Assembly (NCBI RefSeq): GCF_037975245.1
Contig: NC_092571.1
Span: 19,056,917-19,120,916, forward strand
Length of the DNA stretch: 64,000 nucleotides
Reading direction: 5' to 3'
From: Apostichopus japonicus
Taxonomy: Eukaryota > Echinodermata > Holothuroidea > Aspidochirotida > Stichopodidae
Both the position numbers and the translations under genes were made by a program. How positions within the stretch are numbered: the stretch's first letter is position 1; every line of letters begins with the position of its first letter. Below, in pieces: positions 40,901 through 52,245 of this stretch. The notes below the pieces were generated by a model that saw nothing but the letters and a program-made list of their open reading frames with translations, made no database searches and was not told the origin of the DNA.

Positions 40901-43900
40901 TTTAAAAATTGGGCTGGACCTCAATCAATGAACCACCTATTGTTAAAAAAAAAATTACCATTAAAGAGTCCAATGTTGGTGTTACACAATGATGGAAAAT
41001 GTTTGGTTATAATTATCAATCATTTGAAATATTGTCTTATCTGGGACATCATAAAACCTGATATTCAGAGAATGTTTGTTAAAGTGATGACAAATATGGA
41101 AGTAGCATCATGGCACTTAATGCCACTTAATGCCACTTAATGCCACTTATCAAACTTATTACATTTTGGTTTTCTCAAGTCAAGCATCATTTATGCAAGC
41201 TCTTTCTTTCTACTTTTGGTTTCACAAAAGTGTTTCATTGTTACAAATTATTCAGCATTTAATGTCATCTTTTTTCTTTTCTTTTTTCTATCCTTTTTCC
41301 CCCTTTTTCGTCACATTTTTTTCCCCCCTACCATAGTGGGACAATATCTTTTATATTTGTTTTGGTTTGTTTAGTGGATGTTGGCTCATTGGAAATTCAA
41401 TCTTGTCTTCATAGTCAATTCCAGGTTTGTAAATAATCATTTGTTTCAGACAAAATATAATAATTTGTACATAAGTGTAAAAAAAAACTATGAAAGGTAA
41501 CATTAATTCAGTACAACGTGCTGTGTACATTGAATAACAAGTCTTCAATTCAACCAGAATTTATTTCAAATTTTTAAAGTTAGATTTTAATTGGAACTTT
41601 GTTATTATATTCATCAAACTAACAGAGGATTTTGATCTGGTATTCACTTACAAAGTGGAAAGATAAAATTTAGTATTTTAGTCTTTTATGGGTTTTTTTA
41701 AACAAATTTATGTACTATTGTATTCAGACTCTCATACAGTATATGCTGACATCACGATAATACTCACAGGATAAATGATATATCATTAAAACACAGACTG
41801 GAGAGGGTGCAATGGTGATAGAGGTAGAAGAGGGCGGGAGAGAGGATGTGGTGATTGAGGTAGAAAAGGGGGGGGGGGGGCATTTGTCACACTGGCTTTG
41901 ATTTTGTGTGCTAAACAGAGTAATACAGTCATTGAAATCAAACTTATCTTACGTGGGAGTCGGTTTATCTTATAGACTAAATAGGAAAAAAACTAAACCA
42001 TCAGAACAAATGTTTATTGGTATATTCTATGTCATATACTATCTTTGGTTTGATTTTTTTGAAAGGAGAATGCAGCAACTTTTAGGTTTTGATATTCAAT
42101 CTCTGTTTTCAAATGTTTCATTTTGTTCGTATTCATATAACAGTACAATTTGGTTTACTTTAAATATTCCTATAATGAGAGACATTTGATTGAACTGTGG
42201 TACTGTTAAAACCTTGGATTGTAGCTTAGCTAGACAAGTAAGAAGTTTATGGTACTATTTAGAGGCTTTCTGTACCCTACCTTGATAATAATTAATTCTT
42301 CTTTATTCCCTTTTTCTTGTTTTGTTTTTTCTCCCTTTCATTAGATGTCATTTTGGGTTTATAGTAGAATATTATTTTACGAGCATCACTAGACAGTTCT
42401 GTACATCTTTCATGTTACACTATAAGTCAACTATACTGCCAATGCTTACAAGTGTTTCTATTGGTCAAAAAGGTTTTTTCTTTCCCATTTATTTATTAAT
42501 TTCCAATCGTCTGCGTTGGTATTTTTATTGAGTGTCAATATGATGGCTAAATTTACAGCAACCAGTTTTAAAAGTGACACAAGTATACTTGAGCTTAAAC
42601 TGTGTTTTGCCAAGCATGTTCACCCCATTAATTCTTGTCCTTGCCTTAAATAGGCTCGGTTAGGCATAAATAGGCTCGGTTAGGCATACAACACTTTTGT
42701 ATTAAACAGTTGTAACTGGACAGAGCCTACTTTACATAAGTTGGTTGTTTATTTGGTGGTTATACTCTTTACTAGTTTATTAATAGCTAGTTCCAACTTT
42801 TGTAACAAAGAAATACTTTGTAGAGTTCCTAAGCTTGCACGAGTTTAATTCTTGACTGACCCTCATTAAAATCATAATGTTCTTACTGCTCCCATGATGA
42901 AACCTAACTTTGTCATGTCAGCACTAAAACCTCTTCTGAGTAAGTATGAATAGATACATTGATCCAAGTGTCTTTTTACCTTTTTAGTTTTCAATATGTT
43001 GGACTGCAAACTGAAAGGTTGTTCAAACAGTTTTGACTGTTCATTTATTTTATCTTGATTGTGACAAATCAGAATGCTGAAAACTGATGTTTAAATATTT
43101 CAAAGCTAAATGCAGTTTGGTTGGCTAGTCTGTTTATCCTGATTATGACCACAACTTTGCATACCATTGTTATTTAAATAGGAGGGCAGACATGTTGGAT
43201 TTGAGCCTTTCATTGGATCATGTTTAAATTCTGTTTTAAACCATTGTATAGCTTCAAGCAATCTGTTATTGGTTAATTTAGTGATGAACCTATCAGACTC
43301 ATTTTCAATATTTTTTTTAATGTTTTTAAGACTGATATTCTAAGTGCTGTTATTCTGCACTCTAAATTTCTTCTGATTCAACTAATATATTACATGTAGT
43401 AGTTATTGGGAATGGTGTCATAGGGGTAAGTTATTTTTTACAAAACAGTTTTGAAGCTTGGCTCAACTTTTAGCCATGAAGTAAACATTTCCAGGATATG
43501 AGCAGTATGTATGTTGCAGGGGTATGCAAACACCCTGGTAGGGAGATATAAATTATGCGATGTCAAAGGTCATGCAAGACCGGACTGTCATATACTATAA
43601 GTGCTAAACACTGCAGAACAAGTTCAAGAACAGAAAATACCGTAGAACAAAATTCAGTTCCAAATAACGTGACAGATTATAAATGTTAAATAATATTAAA
43701 ATGTTTTGAAAATTACTTTTCTCAAATATTTCAAAATTTGCTGATGCTTTCTTGAGTTGTAAGATGAATAAGTTTCTTGTCATACTCACATAGATTTTTT
43801 TATAAAAGCCTGCTCAATTAAAGAAAGAAGCAGTTTCCTACGACATTCTTCATTGCAATAGGGTCAAAGGTACAGAGCATTGCCTGCAGAAAATGTGTTT

Positions 43901-45456
43901 GGCATTATTGGTAATTACTAACTAATGTAAATTAATAATCACTTTTAGCTTAAATATAACATTACCATGAGCTATGTAATAAGCACTTTCACCCTTCATT
44001 GTTTTCTGGTAAAAGTCAATATACTGTATAAACTCGCCCCAAATTTCATAGGTTATTAAAAACAAAAAAGGGTCTTCCAAAATGCTTGTTGCGAGGTTGT
44101 ATTCTGTTAAATTGTTTTCAGACGATATATTGAACTACTTTAAGCAAAAAAATAGAATATTGTTAATTAGTATGTACAATTAACCAACATTTAAAGTTCA
44201 TGTCTATTGTCCCCTCCAGGGCCCACATGCACAATGTCTGCTCTTTCATATTTCTCATTGGTAAGTGTGCCTATAAGGAAGGACCTCTCATAGTGTCTTT
44301 CCTCTAATAATCCTATCCTTTTCTTGGTTACTTCTAAAAATGAATTCATTTTGGTTGTGTAAAAGGTGTACACCATGACAGAATTGGTAAAAATATGGAA
44401 TATCAAAATTAATCTCTCTCGTAAACTCTGTAACCTTCATTATCAGACATCAGCTACTTTAGCGCTGGCAGATTCTTTTCATAGTAGGTTGGTCACCAAA
44501 CAGGAAGTTTGTCAAATATTCATTTTAATGTCTAATTATATTTCCTTCAGTTAACTTTTATTTGAGGATTGTTTATCATGTGATGAAGGCAAAGGTCATA
44601 TACATAAAAAATATACATAAAAGTGGAAAACATCTCATTTTTGTTTCTATTTATTTTTATTACTTTTCTCTCAATTCCATGCCCATGATTTTCTATAGGG
44701 AGGAACCCTGTGTGTTCAGATTCATGTTAAATTCACACACACTTAGTCCTGGGATCACCTTTGTATGCAAAATGTGTGATGGGATTACCTGTGTCTTGGG
44801 ATCTTGAAGAAAAATGATCCACAGAAGAAGTGAAAATAAATATCTTTGTGAACATTTCGTACAAAAATAAAATACGCAACATATTTGTGAGATAAAAACA
44901 AGAAAACTTCTCCACAAAGAAAGACAGATTTCACTGTTCATCGAAGGTACGGACTCTATATACAAGATGTTAATGGTCATTTTATAAATTAGGACTGAAT
45001 GTTATGAGTTGTGTTATTCGAGTTACACTATTTATCAGAAAGACAGTTCCGTTAATGGCAGTATTATAAAAGAAAAAAAATGGTATATGGAAAAAGCAAT
45101 TATTTTCTATGTAAATCTCATAATGAAGGAGCGTGACCGTATAAAAACAGTGAATGTTTCAAGTAACATGATCAAACTAGTCTTCTCATACAATAGAAAC
45201 ACGCGGAAAGGCACAAAGTTCAACTCCATAATGCATGGAATGTCTGATATACATAGAACCTAATTTGTTAAAAAAGATGGAATTAAGAAGTTATTTCTAT
45301 ATAATGTTAATTAATACCCTGCTGTTTGGAGCACACTTGAGGTATCTAACTGTTCATAGTTCAGGTGGGTTTCACACTTTCCCTTGGAAATACCAAACTC
45401 TACTAAATATAACATGAATTAGTGCACGCTCGTACCTTCCAATGTACACAAATTAG
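37915..45456. other. Convergent intergenic region between GLCE and HYAL-A
   Basis: The 3' ends of GLCE (+) and HYAL-A (-) face each other across this stretch. I see no further gene. Contents: a 69-bp tandem repeat (40351-40650), a 10-bp AATGCCACTT triplet (41115-41147), a 13-G run (41868-41880) and a doubled 20-bp unit AAATAGGCTCGGTTAGGCAT (42650-42688). A possible polyadenylation signal AATAAA lies near 40850. Confidence 0.6.
40351..40650. repeat. 69-bp tandem repeat, 4 copies plus part
   Basis: Units start at about 40352, 40421, 40490, 40564 and 40633 (the last partial) with CCTGGGATTGATAAGGGTGG. The third has a 5-bp insertion (ACAGT). Because 69 is divisible by 3 each unit keeps the same translated frame until the insertion. 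Copies are nearly identical, so the expansion is recent. Confidence 0.93.
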
Positions 45457-45856
45457 CTACCATTCTCAAATAGATGGTTGTTCAGCACATGATGGGCCCT
45501 GCCATCCTTCATAACATGAACATGTACACTGTGTTTCATGGTTGTACACAATTGAACTACCGTTCTCAAATAGATGGTTGTTCAGCACATGATGGGCCCT
45601 GCCATCCTTCATAACATGAACATGTACACTGTGTTTCATGGTTGTACACAATTGAACTACCGTTCTCAAATAGATGGTTGTTCAGCACATGATGGGCCCT
45701 GCCATCCTTCATAACATGAACATGTACACCGTGTTTCATGGTTGCACACAATTTAACTACCGTTCTCGAATAGTTGGTTGTTCAGCACATGATGGGCTCT
45801 GCCATCCTTCATAACATGAACATGTACACTGTGTTCCATGTTTGTAGGCATTATTC
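45457..45856 (-). repeat. 100-bp tandem array derived from the HYAL-A EGF-like coding end (4 copies)
   Basis: Copies start at 45457, 45557, 45657 and 45757 with exact 100-bp spacing. The right-most copy lies in the coding exon; the other three lie beyond the stop. Each can encode CTCSCYEGWQGPSCAEQP, but a 100-bp period shifts the frame by one base per copy, and the outer three carry TGA where the exon has CGA. They would be 3' untranslated in a normal transcript. The outer copies are almost identical to each other. Confidence 0.95.
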
Positions 45857-46122
45857 ACTTTACTGTCAGAGCTCTTCCCTGCCCCAGATGTGGAACACCC
45901 AATAATATCACCAATGCATCTTCCATGCCCTGAGCAAGTCACCTTGCTGCATAGTGAGGCAGCATCAACCACTTCTTTGACAAATGGGCCCAAGAATGTA
46001 TTTAGGTAGCTCTCAAGTTGCAGGCATGACTGCAGACTGTGGGTGTCGTTGTGGTCGCCCCAGAAGATGACGCCATTGGTTCCCAGCTCTGCTGCCTGGA
46101 GGATGGTATTATTCAAATCAGC
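45757..46122 (-). CDS. Hyaluronidase A exon 3: C-terminal barrel and EGF-like tail
   Basis: The acceptor GTGCACAG ends at 46123. It encodes 121 residues and a TAG at 45759-45757. It carries ADLNNTILQAAELGTNG, FWGD and LGPFVKEVVDAASLC, then an EGF-like module. Its final 100 bp is the first member of a four-copy 100-bp tandem array that continues into the 3' flank. Confidence 0.94.
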   Translation of the reverse strand, partial: ADLNNTILQAAELGTNGVIFWGDHNDTHSLQSCLQLESYLNTFLGPFVKEVVDAASLCSKVTCSGHGRCIGDIIGCSTSGAGKSSDSKVNNAYKHGTQCTCSCYEGWQSPSCAEQPTIRER

Positions 46123-49100
46123 CTGTGCACAAAGCAGAAATAAAATAAATAAATAAGCATACAAAGTAGATACTTTAATTGACGAATAATGAGATTGTAC
46201 CATGATTCCTGAATGCCTTCTGAATGATTCCTTAATGTCTACAGCGGAGTTTTGAGGGCTAGGGAATGGTTAAAGACTGTGTGGTACACGCAGTGCTCAA
46301 ATTAACGGATGGCACCAATGGCAAATCGAATTAACTGATGGCACCAATGGCAAATTGCCATTGGTTTCAGTACCACTGTCTGAAATACCCTTCAAATTCA
46401 TAAGTTACAGATGGCAACAACTGCCATGCCATGTTTAATCAAGTTCTCCTAGGTGCCCTCATCATTTTTCTTGATCAATAGTACACTTCAGTATCAAACT
46501 CAAACATGGTCTGAAACAAAGTAAAACAATGTCAGAATTGGCAATTATAAAGCTGCAGGAAACGTTTAGACATTGTATTATGAACGCTGGTGTTCCAGAT
46601 TATTCCTGCTTCCTGTCATTTCAGTACATGTTTACTCATAGTTTGGGAACAAAAGCCTTGGAGTCCTTTCAATATTTTTGAAAATTGTTTTGATGCCATT
46701 TTGAAGACTGAAACATTCCAAGATTGACCTGTCATTTCAATGAAAATCTGAAGCTCTTTCTAAAAATGCCCTGAGAAAGCTGTTTTGCCCCTCTCATCAT
46801 TTGCATCCTTTGAGCTCTGGGTTTGCTGTCACTGCAGTATTTGCTGTCACTAGAATCCATCTGTCCAGATGCAGCTGTTTCCATTCTACTTCAGCAGAAC
46901 CAAGAACATTCTTTCCACATATTTCTATTCTCGATGAAAAATTCTAAAGCCTGTTCTATTGTTTGTCTTGAAATCAGTCTAACATTTAGCCATCACCTGG
47001 TTTAGTAAATAACAACAGCAATTGACTGCAAAAGAGTAATAACAAGCATTGTGCATTGCACCTGGTTAAAAAGTTAAGACAAGAACAAATACATGTTTTT
47101 TGCAGTTCGTTTACCAATGTCAACATACAAGTGACAAGAGAAAAATTTCAATGAAATTATTCCCAAAATAAATCAGTTCATGAGGTTTGTAAACAATATT
47201 ATCTAAAATGGGCAACCTAAGGGGTTGAGTTGGACATTGATGAAAGAATCTCACCTTTGTGTAGTACAATCCACTGTGAGAATAGTTAAATCTAGAGTAG
47301 GCAAAGATTAGTGCTTGGGAACATTGATGAAAGAATCTCACCTTTGTGTAGTACAATCCACTGTGAGAATAGTTAAAATCTAGAGTAGGCAAAGATTAGT
47401 GCTTGGGAACATTGATGAAAGAATCTCACCTTTGTGTAGTACAATCCACTGTGAGAATAGTTAAATCTAGAGTAGGCAAAGATTGGTACTTGGGAGACGT
47501 TGGATATTTTTCGAACACGCAAGGCTTCCTTTATGTTACTCTCAACGTAGGTATGGTAGTCACTCCTAGACCCATACAAGTAGATAGATGGGTAAAGTGC
47601 AGTACAATCTGCAAAGAGCCATTTGAGTTTGTCATTGGTTAGAATAGCCTTTGGATTACAAGCGTTGCTTTCTGTGTATCTGTTATAGCAGGCAGGATAG
47701 TGATAAAATCCCAATCTGGCTCCTGGTCTAAGTCGTTTAACCAATGATAGCGTACTCTCCAAGTAGGATCTAGCCGCTTCCTCAAATTCTATTCTGGCAA
47801 CCAATTCTACCTGATCAGAGCTCCAGTCCGGATGATTCTTCTGCACCAAATCCAGGGATTTATGACAATAGATTATCCCAGCCAACAGGTTTTGATCCCA
47901 TGATGGATGCCACAGCTCCCAGTCAATAATAGCAAGTCCAGAAAAGTTTGCATTTGGGATGGCAGAAACGATGTCTTGTGCAGCCTTTTCTAAATGTTGT
48001 GTTAAATTTCCAAGCTAAATGAAAATGAGAAATTTGTTATGAACACTGATAGTATGGTTCCATGAGGACTAGATATTTTTATTATTTCAATTAAATGGGT
48101 AAAAGCTGATTCTCTCTGTCATCCAGCTTTGCTCATTTACACTGTAACCCAGGCAAAGCAAGTTACTGTTCAGTACGAACATTATTAACTTTTAAGTACA
48201 GATTTTTTTTTACACAATCCACAAATTTGATTTGTAAACAAAGAGAGCTCCAGTGAATAACCAAAGATCTTTGGTATAACACTGTACACCAAATAAAACG
48301 CTACTTGATGATTGTTATAGGCTCAGCATATCAATGAAGTCTATGGTAAATATAGCATTAGTGACACTTGACATATATATGGCATTTAGTCATAAATAAG
48401 TTGTTCTAACAATGAATTTCAGGTAAGTCCTGTTCTGTGTTGATACTTTTTCAGGCTGTATTCTAACACGTGTCAACATGTGCAGCGACAACAACGCGTG
48501 TAGGCTATGTACATTACATATGGAGGTAAACGATTGCACCATACCTACACTCAGACTGTATAGGCTATAGATCTATTTGTTTACAAACATGGTTGTGTCT
48601 GTTGGCTTGTTTATAACAGAGCTTGACTTCCTCATTCTTCTCCACAGGATAATTATTATGGACAGGAAGTACCTCATCATAATAATAAATCATTGTAGGG
48701 AACCAGCTTTCAAAACTGAAAATGATGATTTACGCTGTTATTATAGACATCACTTTGTGCACCTTTATAATGGGAAGCACCATAGAGCTTTACAAGAATT
48801 GCTTTTGGCCGACTATACAGTAGATGCATCACATGTTATTGTTATGAGTCTTAAGTTATGCCTATTCTTCCTAAAACATATATTGTCATCGACATATAAA
48901 TTAACATGGACAGACTATGTAAATGAGGAGACACAAAAGATAATGTACCATCCATGGAGGGTCATGTGACTTGCGCCCTTGTAGCACTCAACTCTTGTAT
49001 TACTCCTTTAATGTACATTCTCCAGCAACTTTGATCATGATGCCATAGCTTCCACATTCCTTGTGAAGCTACACTAATGGTGGAGTCTAGCTAAGTGGTA

Positions 49101-50377
49101 CAGTTTTCCAATGTTTACTTCAATTTTCAATTCAAAACTTGCCAATTGGAGTATTTCTTTCAAACAATCGAACACACGCAGCTTATCTGGACTGTTCACA
49201 AGTGGGCAAATGTACACACAAGTCGCAGACCACATGATTCGTTGTCCCTTAGCAACACAACTGTCCATGTATATGATATGACATATGATATGACAGTGGA
49301 TGCTCAGATAGTAGCCAGGGCTCATGCAGATCAATCTTTCTTGAGCAAATAACTGTAAATGCCCATTGTGGCGTCTGAGCATTGTCTACGGAACACTAAA
49401 TCTCTTCGAACTGACAAAGGGTTGTATAATATGTTAATAGCACCTGGAAGCATGTCACATGACCCTCAATGGTTGGTACGTTTTCCAAAAGTGGAACGAG
49501 GGTTCAAGTTCATATCAAATTTTATGTAAGCCTAGCCCTTTACTGTAAAGGCCTCAGCTACCAAGCTACTGTATAGCCCTTGGCATAGTCTACCAAATAT
49601 CATACTCTGCAAAAAATATACAAAGTGGCTATTCTTACGACTGTTCGTAGGAATAATTTCCAATTACGCATGCGCAGTTGCTATTTTTATGACAGGAGTA
49701 CTATTTTTTACGACCAGGAGTAACAATAATTTCCGGTTAGGGTTAGTTTTAGGGTTAGGATTGGGGTTTAGGGTTAAATTTAGGGTTAGGGCTACCCCTA
49801 CTACATGCGCAGTTGCTTTATTTACTTTACTGCGCTTGAATTCGCCAGTGTCGTAAGAATAGTTGATAAATAATTGTTACGACTAGTCGTAAGAATAGCC
49901 ACGGCCAAAAATATATGCTAAGAAAGGGGCATAGGCCTAGGCCCTAGCAACCATACCAACCTGAGGTAATCCACCATTTACTGGCACCTTTGTATATTTG
50001 TCAAAGTGGGGATAAACACCAAATACTAATTGGCTAAACAGGACCAGGGCATCCCCTGTTTTGCTCCCATTTGCATTCGAGGTGATGCCAAACTTTCCTA
50101 ACTGGAGATCAATACCAAATTTGTCTAGGCATTCGTAAGTAGGAAGGTTCCAATATGCAGAGAATGCAATTTCTTCCATTTTAGGCACCACATTCGCAAA
50201 AACGTCCTCCTCTTCTACGGTTTGGAGTGACTTTGTTGGATCTAGTGGACCTACAAAACTTTTCGAAATTGCATTTGATTCATCGCGGAAGTGGCCCTCA
50301 CGGAAGTGCGAGTCACTAACTACGATCTCAAGAATAAAAATTAAAAGAGCGAATGTACTTGTCGGTGATTTCACCAT
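45757..50377 (-). CDS. Hyaluronidase A, whole gene (3 exons)
   Basis: Joining 50377-49961, 48014-47430 and 46122-45757 on the minus strand gives 455 residues, glycosyl hydrolase family 56. It should cleave hyaluronan or chondroitin, in secretions or lysosomes. A signal peptide covers about residues 1-22. The catalytic pair lies in IIDWELW (D170, E172); the partner residues appear in LGFYHYP, ALYPSIYL and VIFWGD. The C-terminus is a cysteine-rich EGF-like segment (SLCSKVTCSGHGRC, CTCSCYEGW). The arginine that follows DWEAW in human HYAL1 (Arg134) is histidine here, as in WHPSW, which may alter substrate handling. Both introns are phase 0. Which vertebrate HYAL is closest cannot be said. Confidence 0.93.
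46123..47429 (-). other. Hyaluronidase A intron 2
   Basis: It contains the extra copies of the exon-2 boundary block (47232-47429). At about 46292-46363 it has a hAT-like terminal phrase, CAGTGCTCAAATTA, followed by a doubled ATTAAC/GATGGCACCAATGGCAAAT unit. No other coding sequence was recognised. Confidence 0.7.
47232..47493 (-). repeat. 87/88-bp triplication of the exon-2 end and splice donor (HYAL-A)
   Basis: Three copies of the segment coding IFAYSRFNYSHSGLYYTK plus the start of the intron are arrayed head to tail. Potential donors fall after 47430, 47342 and 47255, spaced 88 and 87 bp. The middle copy has one extra base. Read-through past the first donor reaches a stop within about 20 codons, so only the first donor yields a full enzyme. 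Confidence 0.94.
47430..48014 (-). CDS. Hyaluronidase A exon 2: catalytic region
   Basis: The exon is 585 bp, 195 codons, exactly the length of exon 2 in the neighbouring paralogue. It opens with LGNLTQHLEKA after acceptor TTTAG, and holds DWELW, RPGARLGFYHYP and ALYPSIYL. It ends SGLYYTK at donor GTGAGA. The last 60 or so bases and the donor are tandemly repeated downstream; only the first donor keeps the frame. Confidence 0.94.
48945..49479. mobile_element. Possible MITE bounded by 25-bp inverted repeats
   Basis: GTACCATCCATGGAGGGTCA at 48945 is matched in inverse orientation at 49479, 25 bases with two mismatches, about 535 bp end to end. No clear target duplication or transposase was seen, so it could be a decayed element or a coincidence of an inverted duplication. 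Confidence 0.4.
49625..49902. mobile_element. MITE-like element with telomere-like (TTAGGG) core
   Basis: The ends are inverted repeats: GTGGCTATTCTTACGACT is perfect over 18 bases and the match continues to about 35 with a few mismatches. Inside are two direct copies of CATGCGCAGTTGCT (49669 and 49804) and a degenerate (TTAGGG) block at 49735-49793. The flanks are near-identical A/T-rich words (AAAAAATATA on the left, AAAAATATAT on the right), a possible target duplication. No coding capacity. Confidence 0.75.
49961..50377 (-). CDS. Hyaluronidase A exon 1: signal peptide and N-terminal barrel
   Basis: The start Met at 50377 precedes a hydrophobic stretch (FALLIFILEIVVS) fitting a secretory signal. 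An acidic linker follows, then FSAYWNLPTYEC and FGIDLQLGKFGI, aligned with the N-terminal strand of HYAL enzymes. It ends NGGLPQ in phase 0 at donor GTTGGT, a slightly weak donor. Confidence 0.92.
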
Positions 50378-51867
50378 TTTAGGTTATATTTTCGCTTAGA
50401 ATCCGTACTGGAAGATCGGTGGAATTGACTAAGGTGGCAGATTCAACTGGAAGGGTTCAAGGTCAGCGAACAAGTAACATGTAATCAATGTGTTGGACAG
50501 TTGGAAAAATCTTGCTTCAATGCCTGGATTACCAAGTAGAAGTTAGCAACATTTCAGAGAGTGATTTACTCCAGTGTGTTGTCACTTTGGTGCAAAAACA
50601 TGGCAGACTCGACAGTCTCATACAAGGAGCAATTTGTGCGAACTGCCCATTCTCGTGATGCGTGCATTTACCAACACCCCCCCCCCCCCCCATTATTTCC
50701 ACTTCCGTTTTATTATATCTTTATTGAGTTGTCCTTGAAATTGAAATTAACTGTCAATATGTTATGGATGACTGTATGGTTCATGAAAATAAAACTTTGT
50801 AGTAAATCCTTTCTCACCCCACCCCACCCCCCCCCCCCGGACATTTTTGCCAAGATCTAGACATTTGCTTTGAATAACAAATAACAGTTTTTTTTCGGAA
50901 AAAATTATAACCTGCACACAAAATCTGAACAGGTTTACATTTACACAAGTATGAATGTATTGAAATGCCCTATAGGTATAGTATATGATTTGTGAATTTG
51001 GAGCATAAGGGACCATTATATGACTTTCTATCATATTTGAGGCAATGCTGATGACCTTTGAAGTTCATTTGGTAATAAAATTTTGGATAGTTTCTATCAA
51101 GTTCTATCAAGTCCAATCTTATTTTGTGTCATTGGTACATGTGCCAACCAAATGCAAAAGCTGCTTTCAAAATTCATAAGTATGTAAATGTATTATCATT
51201 GGTATACTTAACATTTGGAATTTATTTTCTGTACAATGTTTAAGCTGTATATTAAGAAAGGAAAATACAACAACTTTTTCTTACAATTTTATTGTTTTAG
51301 AGCATAACTTTCAGGTGATAAATATAATACATCTGTTGACAATCTTAATAGTCGACCATTCCTGTTAAGGAGGAACGAAATATCCACTGAGACACTCTGA
51401 TCTGTAAAAACAGTATAAAGTATATTAAAAACATAATCTCTTAATTGGGTCCACTTTGCTAATTTAGTCTGAGAGCTATATCAAAGTTTAAAGACCACAA
51501 ATGATGCCATACTGTAATTGTAATGAAAGCTAATTAGTCAAACAAAGAAATTAATAAAATAAAAATAAAAGGCAGCCTCAAAAAGAAGAATTCTATTTAA
51601 TACTGTCCCTGTTAATTATCTGCCTCTATTATCTGTCAAATTTATGATTGTAGATTGAAGAGAATCAAACTCAATCATTAAGTCATAGAGATGCATACTA
51701 TTAATAACATCACCATGACAGATAAACTTGCCTTCTCCTCAACATACTTCAGTCTAAAATGAAAGTTTTGTATGATTTTTTTTTTAAATTTAACAATTTT
51801 ACGCACAACCATCAAATCACACTAGGTTTGAAAGATGCTGGTGTGTATCACCTCATATGACCCCCTC
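50378..51867. other. Intergenic DNA between the two hyaluronidase genes
   Basis: This is the 5' flank of HYAL-A and the 3' flank of HYAL-B, both on the minus strand. It contains runs of 15 C (50677-50691) and 12 C (50827-50838). On the minus strand AATAAA words occur near 51221 and 51288, possible poly(A) signals for HYAL-B. No gene was recognised. Confidence 0.6.
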
Positions 51868-52245
51868 CTATCCTGATATGCTACAGGAGGTACCACTCCA
51901 TCCTTCATAGCAGTCACAAGTACATGCAAATAATGACTGTTGTCCCCGATTATCTCTCATCCCTAACATTTCCTTCTCATGTGTCCCCATTCCTTCCAAC
52001 TTCTGCCAGGAAGAGGCACAGGTCAGAATGTCACCAACGCACCGTCCATTTGCTGAGCAGATGTTGAGACTGCACAGTGATGCAGCATCGGTCACCCTCT
52101 TAACCCAAGGTCCTAAAGACACTTGCAGATAACTTTGAAGTTGCGAACAGGATTCAGCAGTGTGTGTATCATTATTGGATCCCCAAAAGACGACACCACT
52201 GCACCCCATCTGGGCAGACTGTAGGATGGTTGCATTCAAGTCTTC
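51868..52245 (-). CDS. Hyaluronidase B exon 3: C-terminal barrel and EGF-like tail
   Basis: After the acceptor TTGTAG the exon reads EDLNATILQSAQMGCSG, FWGS and LGPWVKRVTDAASLC, then a cysteine-rich tail with a 30-residue insertion of low conservation between the two cysteine clusters. It stops at 51868-51870. No tandem repeat of the tail is present downstream. Confidence 0.95.
   Translation of the reverse strand, partial: EDLNATILQSAQMGCSGVVFWGSNNDTHTAESCSQLQSYLQVSLGPWVKRVTDAASLCSLNICSANGRCVGDILTCASSWQKLEGMGTHEKEMLGMRDNRGQQSLFACTCDCYEGWSGTSCSISG

Larger units (their letters stand above)
48015..49960 (-). other. Hyaluronidase A intron 1
   Basis: It holds a MITE-like element with a telomere-like core (49625-49902) and a pair of 25-bp inverted repeats (48945-48969 and 49455-49479). 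A 130-codon open frame on the + strand (48577-48969) has no recognisable motif and is not called as a gene. Confidence 0.7.

Noticed and set aside
44191-44406. 71-codon minus-strand frame with a charged C-terminus
   Set aside because: The overlapping + strand is also open, and no family or splice context could be identified.
45466-45751. Two small minus-strand open frames with EGF-like cysteines downstream of HYAL-A
   Set aside because: They are out-of-frame and in-frame readings of the 100-bp array beyond the stop; no acceptor site or Met in the EGF frame supports them.
47120-47392. 90-codon frame with two copies of the SRFNYSHSGLYYTK segment
   Set aside because: It spans duplicated exon-end pieces and intron; it is a by-product of the triplication, not a separate gene.
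48577-48969. 130-codon open frame on the + strand in HYAL-A intron 1
   Set aside because: No recognisable motif; it is antisense to the host gene and runs into a possible MITE end.
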